The notes beneath the pieces are model-generated. The model saw nothing but the letters and a program-made list of their open reading frames with translations. It was not told the DNA's origin and searched no databases. Below are positions 55,853-64,000 of a DNA stretch of 64,000 nucleotides, one piece after another. Every line of letters starts with the position of its first letter. Positions within the stretch are counted from its first letter, which is position 1. Source of the DNA: Cladochytrium replicatum. Taxonomy: Eukaryota; Chytridiomycota; Chytridiomycetes; Cladochytriales; Cladochytriaceae. The DNA lies in the NCBI GenBank assembly GCA_025526935.1, contig JAHLKD010000055.1:186001-250000 (forward strand), written 5' to 3'. A program made the position numbers and the translations under genes.

Positions 55853-58010
55853 ATGTCAAGCACCGTGATCTCACTTCTACTCTCAACAGCATGCCTCTTC
55901 GCATTCATATACTTATCGCTCAGCAGCCGTCGCTTCCGGGGCTTCATGATGCGGAATTTCGCATCAACGAAATTCCTTCTGCATCCCACTTTACCAGGTG
56001 TGATCACACACCGCACTTGGACCCACAATCAACATCTTGAGCTAATGCATGATTTTGAAGGTCCTCCGATGCTGCCGTATCTTGGTGCATTCTTTTCAAT
56101 GCTTGATATGGTTGAGACTGGAGAACTTCATATTGATTTCCACGAGAGGCTGACTCGGTACAGCGAAAGCGACAAGCTTCTGGTTCAGAACAACTTGTTT
56201 GGAAAACTTGTGAGTTTTGTATTGATGCTGGCAGTTGCACCTGGAGATTGACTTGCTATTACTATAGACTGTGGTGACGGGCGATGTGGAGCTGACAAAA
56301 GTGATCCTTGCCAAAGGTGTGCGATCAAATCAACTCCAGTCATTTGGAAAGTATGTGGTAATTCAACAGCAGCCTAGCCCCCCGAATTTTGAATTTGATT
56401 AATCCTAGGGACCTGATTAAGTACGGGCTTTTTGCGATGCCCACAGACGACATCTGGAAAGCACACAGAAAAGGGGTACATATTTCATAGAACACAACTG
56501 TTACAGGTTCGCTCAAAATTGAGACCCTCAAAACAGATCCAGCCAGGTTTCGGGCCGACTCACCTCCGCCATACCTTCAAAGTAACCAATGTCATTTCGG
56601 GCAAACTCGTCCAAGGCATCCATTCCACGCTCGCTGCCGCAGCTACAGATGGAAAACCGTTGATTCTCAACATGCACGATTTGTTTTCTTGCTTGACCCT
56701 GGACGTTCTGTGAGTATGCACTCTGAAGAGAGACATCAACGACAGCCTGAAATCCTGCCTGTCATCCTATCAGTGCGCAAGTTGCTTTCAGCTCCGACTT
56801 TGGAGCCCTTTCCCACATGCTCGATCACGGCAGATACGCACCCGAGTTCAGTTACCTTGGCGAAATCTTTCCCATCATCACCAAGCGCTGGGCGGTGCCT
56901 GAGATACTCTGGAAAGCGTTTGGGATCGCGGAGAGCGATGCAGCGGTGTTGCGGAAACATGTGCACGGATATGTGCAGAAATTGTTGGCAGACAGGATCG
57001 AGAGGAACGAAGTTGGTAAAAGTCTGATGGAGTCACGCGATCTGGATGTAATGGACAGGTTGCTTTCCAAGGATGCAGCTGGAACGGTAAGCAACTGAAT
57101 CCCCTCTGAAGGTTACTTCTTATGTCGGTCTTAGAATCGATTCAGCGAGTCTGAGATTGTGGACGAACTGGTCGCGTTTATGCTTGCTGGCCATGAGTAT
57201 GTTTCCATCATCTTTTTTCTTGTTGTTTTCCTCACGCGATTGGAAATTTCAGCACGACGGCCAACACCATGTCGTGGTTCCTGCTGGAGCATTCGCGCAA
57301 CCCCGAACTCGCAGAGGACCTCGAAGACGAGATCGATGTGCTCTTCGCCGCTCTCTGTGTGGAGGACAAGCTCACTCTGTCTGAAACGGCGTTTGAAACG
57401 CTTCTTTCTCACTCTCCCAGACTCGACATGTTCTTCAACGAAGTTCAGCGATTCCACCCCGTCGTTCAAGGTGTTGAGAGGGAGATCAACGAAGATTCGT
57501 TGGTCTTGGGGGGACACACGATCCGTCCGACTGTACGTTGATTGTGAATTTGCACGATACATCTTCCCTGAATTGTTCTCAATATCTCAGCCGGGAACTC
57601 TGTTTATCGCCAGTATCAGAGGTCTCCATTTCAACGAAAAGTACTGGAAGGAGCCGACCAAGTTTGAGCCCAGCCGATGGACTGAGGCCCCCGTACCCGG
57701 CTCATTCCTTCCGTTCGCCGATGGTCCGCACAACTGTGAGTTAAGTTTTTTTTGGTTTATTTTAAACGTTCCCTCAATCGTCTCAATTTTAAGGTATCGG
57801 GAAGAAGATGGCCGTTATTGAAGCTATGACGGTTCTTGCGATCCTGATTCGTCACTTTAGATTCAAACTTGTCCCTGGACAACATCTTCGTGGCAAGGTA
57901 CAGCACTCCCTGTATCATTAAATACATCCAAAGGGCTCACTTACTCTCCACAGACGGCCGTCACTACTGGCCCCCGCGATGGGCTCCTATTTGAAATCGA
58001 GACTCGTTAG
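55853..58010 (+). CDS. cytochrome P450, tandem copy 1
   Basis: Eleven exons (55853-55997, 56061-56209, 56268-56350, 56409-56475, 56537-56709, 56774-57086, 57135-57196, 57253-57532, 57591-57735, 57794-57897, 57954-58010) encode 525 residues. An N-terminal anchor (VISLLLSTACLFAFIYLSL) places it on the ER. P450 signs: GPPMLPYLGAFFSMLD, W..HRKG C-helix, I-helix FMLAGHDTTANTMSW (about 322-336), K-helix ExxR as EVQR (about 394), FEPSRW, and the haem loop FLPFADGPHNCIGKKMAVIE with the Cys ligand at about 473. It should be a monooxygenase with a CPR partner; substrate unknown. Position 2 of the haem loop is Ala and the usual Arg is His. Confidence 0.93.
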
Positions 58011-58451
58011 ACGTTGAATAACATTTTTCAGGCTCATTACTTCACAATACTGGAAGAAAAGTTTCCGGACAGGAGGAGAATGGGATAAGGGCAAAAATGT
58101 GGTATTTCAAATGCAAATGTACACCAAGTTCAACTACTTTGTTATTTGAAAAAATGAAAGAAAGCATTGAAGTTATGAGAAAATTGCCCGTTATCCTGAA
58201 ACCACCTCTGACTTGCTTTCGCAAAAGTGGACATGGGTCGATTGGACTACTTTTGTGTGGCTCTTCCGGTGGCAGAAACGAATTTACAAGTTCACATCAG
58301 CAATACAAAGGTGCACAGCTCTCTTGGTACCGCACCAGCAGTGATTTGTGATCTCACAGTCCCACACACAACGTGTTGGTGGCACAGACTTTTCCGAGAC
58401 TGCCCGGCTACGTGTATTTGATCCCTACCACTACCACTTGAGATCAAAAAG

Positions 58452-60572
58452 ATGCTCGCCACACTCTTGATACTCATCGGGCTAATTGCAGCATGTGTCG
58501 CCACGCTCACATTCAAGAGTCGAAGTTTTCGTCGGTTCATCATGAAAAACTTTGCATCCACGAAATATCTTCCCCATCCGACATTACCGGGTACGTGACG
58601 ACTACTTATACCTGACTGTTTATGAACGCATAACAATTTTAAAGGTCCCCCGGTGCTTCCGCTTCTGGGAGGATTTCTTTCTGTGCTCGATTCTGTGGAA
58701 ACTGGCGAGGTTCATCACGACACACTTGACCGCCTCGTTCGATATAGCAAAGGCGGCACCCTCTTAGTTCAAACCAGCGTGTTTGGGAGAACTGTGGGTT
58801 TACATGAAACTCTGATACAGCCTGATCTGATCCATTCAACCCAGACAATTGCGACTGGTGAGGCGGATTTGGCAAAGATCATTCTGGCCAAGGGTGTTCG
58901 AAATGATCGAATTCAGAAAACTGGACTGTAAGTGTTTCTATGTTTCTTTTCTTGGGGGGTGGAGGTGACCTGCTCTTATATCAGAGAGCTAATGAAGAAT
59001 GGCCTATTTATGATGCCCACCGATGACATTTGGAGGACTCACCGGAAAGGAGTATGTACACTCGATGGCGTTTATGAGTGTCACTTAACTATTAAAAAGA
59101 TACAACCTGGTTTTGGCCCTTCACATCTCCGTCACACGTTCAATGTGACGAATGAAGTCTCCAGGACGCTTGTAGAGGGTATCAATGCCAAACTTGTAGC
59201 AGCGAATGCGGAGGGTAGACCTTTGGTGTTGGACATGCATGAACTGCTCTCCTGCTTGACTCTAGACGTCTTGTGAGTATTAGAACCATTATACTTCTGA
59301 AAACTGATTTTGACCATCCTTTCACAATAGGGCTCAGGTTGCGTTCAGTGCCGACTTTGGAACACTGACCCACATGTTGGACCATGGCGAAACTTCCCCC
59401 GCGTTTAAGTATCTAGGGGAAATTTTCACCATCATATCGAAACGGTCTGTTATTCCGAGGGTCATGTGGAAGCTGTTTGGGATTACAGAGAGTGACACAG
59501 TGGAGGTACGGAAGCATGTCCACGCATACGTTCACCGGCTACTGTCAGAGAGAATCGCAAAGAGCGAGGGTACAACTGGAACTACAACGTCTGGCGATCT
59601 TGATGTGATGGACAGATTGCTCGCGAAAGATGAAAATGGGAAGGTGCGGGCGCACTCAGGTTATCAAAATTTGCTGTTACTAACAAACTCTCTATTTCGT
59701 GTAGAGTCGTTTCAGTGAAGCGGAGATAGTTGACGAACTCGTAGCATTCATGCTGGCCGGTCAAGAGTAGGTTCCTTTGACTCGAATCGCCCTGTATTGA
59801 CAGTCCATAAATTAGCACAACTGCAAACACAATGACTTGGTTTCTTCTCGAGTACTCGCGAAATCCAGAATACGCAGAAGGTCTCGCAGTAGAAGCCGAT
59901 GCATACTTCGCGGAACTGTGTGCCGACGACAAAGTCATGCTCTCTGAAACAGTGTTTGAGAACTTATTGTCGCGTTCGCCCAAGCTCGACATGTTCTTCA
60001 AGGAAGTTCAGCGTTTCCATCCGGTGGTAACGGGCGTTATGCGGCAAATACAAGATGAATCGATCACGTTGGATGGACATGTAATTTATCCAAAGGTAAG
60101 ACTTGATGATCATGTCGATATCACATGCACGCTCCTCTAAATAATTGATTATAGGAAAGTACCGTGTTCGTTGCCAGCATAAGAGGGCTACACTTCAACG
60201 AAAAGAACTGGAAGGACCCGTACAAGTTTGATCCTGGGCGGTGGATCGCGCCCCCCGTCCCTGGCTCCTTTCTCCCTTTTGCAGACGGACCTCATAATTG
60301 TACGTTGTTGCAACATCAGCGTAATTCTACCGTTGATCCTCACTTGTTTTTTGTATAGGCATCGGGAGAAGGATGGCTGTCATCGAAGCCATGACGGTGC
60401 TCGCAATTCTGGTGCGTCATTTCAGATTCAAGCTTATACCTGGACAGCATCTTCGTGGAAAGGTATGGAAGCGATTTTATTCGACAATTTCAAATTCACT
60501 GTGTTCTCTCAGACTGCTGTTACCACTGGTCCGCGAAACGGTTTGAAATTTGAGATCGAATCAAGGGTATAA
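58452..60572 (+). CDS. cytochrome P450, tandem copy 2
   Basis: Eleven exons (58452-58590, 58645-58793, 58845-58927, 58985-59051, 59100-59272, 59331-59643, 59705-59766, 59816-60095, 60155-60299, 60359-60462, 60513-60572) encode 524 residues. Internal exon lengths equal those of the first copy exactly. It has an N-terminal membrane anchor (LIAACVATLTF region), a C-helix W..HRKG, the K-helix EVQRFHPVV, PGRWIAPPVPGSFLPFADG and the haem loop with HNCIG. In the I helix the AG-x-[DE]-TT site reads AGQESTTANTMTW: Gln-Glu-Ser replaces the His-Asp of the first copy, so the acid is Glu and one residue is added by the splice junction chosen (GA|C versus an acceptor three bases away). The acceptor at 59815 could shift by three. 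Confidence 0.9.
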
Positions 60573-60783
60573 GGAGAAGTGGTATAAAAATGTTCTTCAA
60601 GCAAGTTGTGCTCAAGTGTGTCATCTATGGATTTGGTGTAATTAATTGTATGATTTTGTTGACAAATATTTCGCCTGGACTTCTCCGAATTAAAGGGATG
60701 TCCGGCTGAGCAGATGGCGCAAAACGTCTCTTCTTGAAGAGTCCACATTTGCCTTTCTACTATCAACTTCGTTGGGTTTCAAA

Positions 60784-62904
60784 ATGCTGTCCGCGATCTT
60801 GTTTTCTCTTTTAGCGGCGGTTGTTTCTCTTGCTGTGTTTGGCTTCCTCTCATTGAGGAGCCGACAGTTCCGGCGTCTCGTGGTTGGGAATTTTGCGTCA
60901 GCGAGTTTCTTGCTTCATCCAACATTACCAGGTTTGAAATCGGATGAACCTTTTCAGAGATCATCATTAACTTGGATTTTCCAGGTCCTCCTGTGCTTCC
61001 TTTTGTTGGCTTTTTGTTTTCGATGCTGGACTCGATGGAGACTGGCGAGTCCCATATTGACGGACACGCAGAACTCACTCGTTACAGTCGTGATGGAGTC
61101 TTGCTGATCCAAACTACCATTAATGGAAAACTTGTGAGCGGAGAGAGAGTGTGTGACACGTCGTTGTTTGCTGATCAATTTCGTGCAGGCAGTTGTGACA
61201 GGCGATGCAGAGTTAATGAAGTATATCTTGACAAAGGGCTACCGACCTAAAAGACTACAGTCTTTCGGAATGTGAGCAATTGTCCATAGCTCGTTCGCTT
61301 CCTCTTTTCTGACAAAAGTGAGCCCCAAGGGATATGCTGAAGTATGGACTTTTTGTAATGCCCACGAGCGATGTGTGGAGAGCTCACCGGAAGGGTGTAG
61401 GTTGGTCGTGGTGGATTTTGGTGCATAGACTGATCCACTCTAACAGATTCAGCCTGGTTTCGGTCCCTCGCATCTCCGCCATGCTTTCAAAGTCACAAAT
61501 GACTTGGCAAAATTACTAGTTCAAGGGATCAGCACCAAACTGGTCACCGCAAAGAAAGATGGAAAGCCTCTGATACTCGATATGCACAAACTATTGTCTT
61601 GCTTGACTCTTGACGTGCTGTGAGTGTTCAGACCTGTTGCGCGATTTATTTACAAGATCGTCGTCTTTTTATAAGAGCTCAAGTTGCCTTTAGTTCTGAC
61701 TTTGGGGCACTTGCCCACATGCTTGAACACGGCGAGAATGTCCCCGCAATCACGTACCTTGGACAAATCTTCTCGATCATTCAGAAACGTGTGGCGGTCC
61801 CGAAGGTCCTGTGGAAGTACGCTGGCATTGCAGAAAGTAATACAGAAGAGCTTCGTGAGAATGTGCACGGTTATGTGCAAAACCTTCTCTCTGATCGCAT
61901 CAACTCCGCAAAACGCACGACTGGGGATGAACGATATTGGGAACTTGATGTGATGGATCGGCTACTTGCGAAAGATGAAGAAGGAAAAGTACGGTCATAT
62001 GCAACAAATTTGATATTTATGTAAACTTCCCACTCAGAGCCGATTCAGCAATGCTGAGATTGTGGATGAGCTTGTGGCGTTCATGCTTGCTGGTCAAGAG
62101 TATGTTGCTCACCATCTAGTGTTGCTTTGCATAAATGCTTTGATGCTCTTAGTACCACCGCAAACACCATGTCGTGGTATCTAATGGAGCACGCGCGAAA
62201 CCCGGAACTCGCAGAAGACGTGGAAGCGGAAGTTGATTCGCTTTTCAGCGCACTTTGTTCAGATGACAGATTAACGCTCTCTGACACGAATTTCGACACC
62301 ATTCTCGGGGAGTCTCCGAAGTTTGACATGTTCTTCAAAGAAGTTCAGCGGTTTCACCCAGTCGTGACTGGAATAGTAAGAGAACTTCACGAGGACAAGG
62401 TTACGCTGGCTGGCCACACTGTAAACGCAAGTGTGAGTTTGACGCACTTACCCTCTTGGCAATCTGTGAACGTGTTAAAAGGACGGGACTCTGTTCTTTG
62501 TGAGAATTCGTAGCCTGCATTTTAACGAAGCGCACTGGAAGGATCCCGAAAGGTTCGATCCGTCTCGCTGGACTGAGCCCCCTGTTCCTGGTGCTTTCCT
62601 TCCCTTTGCCGACGGCCCCCATAATTGTTAGTGATCGGTCCTTATCATCTTGTTGATTCTAAGCAATATTCTACTTCAAGGCATTGGAAAGAAAATGGCG
62701 GTGATCGAAGCAATGACAGCTCTGGCTGTGCTTGTACACCACTTCAGGTTCAAACTTATTCCAGGGCAGCATCTTCGTGGAAAAGTAAGCTTGGCTTGAC
62801 CTGAAGTTTTCGTAACTTTCCAAATTTACCTCCCTCCTCCTCCTCAGACTGCTCTCACAACTGGGCCGAGAGATGGACTTTTCTTTGAAATCGAGAGTCG
62901 ATGA
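60784..62904 (+). CDS. cytochrome P450, tandem copy 3
   Basis: Eleven exons (60784-60931, 60985-61133, 61189-61271, 61330-61396, 61447-61619, 61676-61988, 62038-62099, 62153-62432, 62482-62626, 62681-62784, 62848-62904) encode 526 residues, with the same internal exon lengths as the other two. Anchor LSAILFSLLAAVVSLAVFGF, GPPVLPFVGFLFSMLDSMET, C-helix WRAHRKG, I-helix AGQDTTANTMSW, K-helix EVQRFHPVV, PSRWTEPPVPGAFLPFADG and haem loop PHNCIGKKMAV are all intact. The B/C region and the substrate-recognition segment near residues 200-240 differ most from the other two, so the substrate range may differ. Confidence 0.92.
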
Positions 62905-63165
62905 CTGCAGCACAAATTCTGGAGCGCTCGATTCTCATCCATACTATCTATATGGTACAACTCATTGCCTATTTCGATTTTATTATTGAAGAACCACCTT
63001 GATGAATATTTCGGGCGGTTCCGAACCCCGATCAAGCAATGGACTTTGAGCGAAAGTTTTTTATGTTTAAATGTGTTAGAGTCCATGTCTCATTTGGTTT
63101 TGAACAAGAATCTTAAAATTCTGCTGTGATCTGCCACTCCATTGCTCGAAGATCATCCAGCCATC
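62905..63165. other. intergenic spacer between P450 copies
   Basis: Short AT-rich spacer, about 260 bases; no TATA-like element as clear as that of the first copy. Confidence 0.5.
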
Positions 63166-64000
63166 ATGCTTGCTTCGATCCTGACAGTGCAAGGAGCTTT
63201 GGCAGACATCCCTAACAGCAGAGAGCTACTCCTCCTCGCTTTGAGGAAGAGGAGTTTCTGGAAATCTCTTATGCACAACTGTGCCTCTCATCGCTAACAC
63301 ATCCATCCAGCTATAGCAGGTGATCGGTTAACGTTGATATCACACTTGATCATTGCTTACTAGCTCTTCCAAAACGAGGGCCCACTTTTTTTTCCCATCG
63401 TTGGAGGCTTCCTTTCATTCGTCGATACTTCAGAAGACAGAGATGCGCATATAAGCAATTTCAATCGGCTCATACGTGGCAAACGACCCAAAAGATTGCA
63501 ATTGATTGGAATGTAAAGAAGTTTCGTGATTTTGCCGTTATCTGCTGATAACTTCTTTCAAGGGATTTGGTAAAGTTCGGGCTCTTTGTAATCCCCACAA
63601 CTGATCTGTGGAAGTCCCACCGAAAGGGAGTATGTGAGACCATTGGAATGTTAAATGATGACTCTTACCCTGGAAGCTGTTCCCACACATCTCAAGCATG
63701 CCTTTTATTTCACAAATGACTTATCCCAGCTTCTTGTGAATGGGATTAACATCAAATTAGCTACTGCAGAGGCAAAAGGAACTCCCCTGATACTTGATAT
63801 GCACGAACTACTGTCCTGCTTAACTCTTGCGTCCCGTGAGTGCTTTGTCCCGTTGTTACGCTTTGTCACTTGGAACTTTCAGATCTCAAGTTGTGCTTAG
63901 CTCCAACTCTGCGATTTCATCTGGTGGCGAATGGGTAGGCCGAGAGATTTATGAGGACGAAATCATGCTTGGGAACACAAAATAAAGACCCTCGCTTCCA
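63166..64000 (+). pseudogene. cytochrome P450, decayed fourth copy (cut by window end)
   Basis: It starts MLASILTVQG like the other copies, but the anchor is largely lost and a stop follows the RKRSFWKSLMHN segment. Recognisable blocks continue: FFPIVGGFLSFVDTSEDRD (proline hinge region), an exon-3 remnant KRLQLIG lacking most of the exon, DLVKFGLFVIPTTDLWKSHR (C helix), and HLKHAFYFTNDLSQLLVNG to MHELLSCLTL (exon 5). The next exon begins SQVVLSSNSA and then degenerates. The PGFGPxHLRH motif reads EAVPTHLKH and the exon 5 donor area is altered. No complete haem loop is in the window. Confidence 0.85.

Noticed and set aside
1-64000. CRISPR arrays, operons, ribosome binding sites, integrons or phage genes
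   Set aside because: No evenly spaced direct repeats with unique spacers are present, and the spliced gene structure shows a eukaryotic nuclear genome where these do not apply.

Overview
This is intron-rich nuclear DNA of a eukaryote, most likely an early-diverging fungus and plausibly a chytrid. The evidence is short GT-AG introns (about 50-90 bases), spliceosomal genes packed tightly on both strands, fungal-type families (GH1 beta-glucosidase, Sgt2, P4 flippase, class II DAHP synthase, cytochrome P450s) beside families missing from budding yeast (CDKAL1-type methylthiotransferase, TPX2), and a degenerate ankyrin-like repeat protein with a recurring LEWW/SGLEL motif. The taxonomic call is inference.

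Layout. 1-5.2 kb: sparse, with one possible nuclear protein and one possible small mitochondrial protein. 5.2-9.4 kb: two tandem MaoC-type enoyl-CoA hydratase 2 genes with the same seven-exon structure, flanking a dead ankyrin-like gene. 10.3-11.9 kb: an OMA1-type mitochondrial metalloprotease. 12.4-26.0 kb: a 13.6-kb block of retroelements all in minus orientation. It holds two LINE families (LINE-A, LINE-B), two near-identical tRNA-derived SINEs, several isolated LINE tails and a hAT-type DNA transposon with an 8-bp target duplication. It ends 7 bases from a tRNA-Lys(CTT) gene. 27.0-39.1 kb: a dense housekeeping cluster of class II DAHP synthase, CDKAL1-like tRNA methylthiotransferase, Sgt2 co-chaperone, a complex I NDUFB10-like subunit, TPX2 and a MINDY deubiquitinase. 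39.1-43.6 kb: a dead LTR-retrotransposon gag and little else. 43.6-51.7 kb: a P4-ATPase flippase divergent from a secreted GH1 beta-glucosidase, with a copia relic between them. 51.7-55.8 kb: mostly empty, with one unrecognised or decayed coding region. 55.8-64.0 kb: three intact tandem cytochrome P450 genes with the same 11-exon structure and a fourth, decayed copy cut by the window end.

The main points of interest are in the retroelement block. Elements are joined head-to-tail, each truncated 5' end abutting the poly(A) tail of the element before it. Two LINE-B insertions stop 7 and 8 bases upstream of a tRNA or tRNA-like sequence. The SINE carries a Pol III A/B-box head and a tail resembling LINE-A. 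The other lineage-specific feature is gene duplication: the MaoC pair and the P450 array. Exon boundaries were placed by hand from GT-AG signals, reading frame and paralog comparison, and may be off by a few bases.
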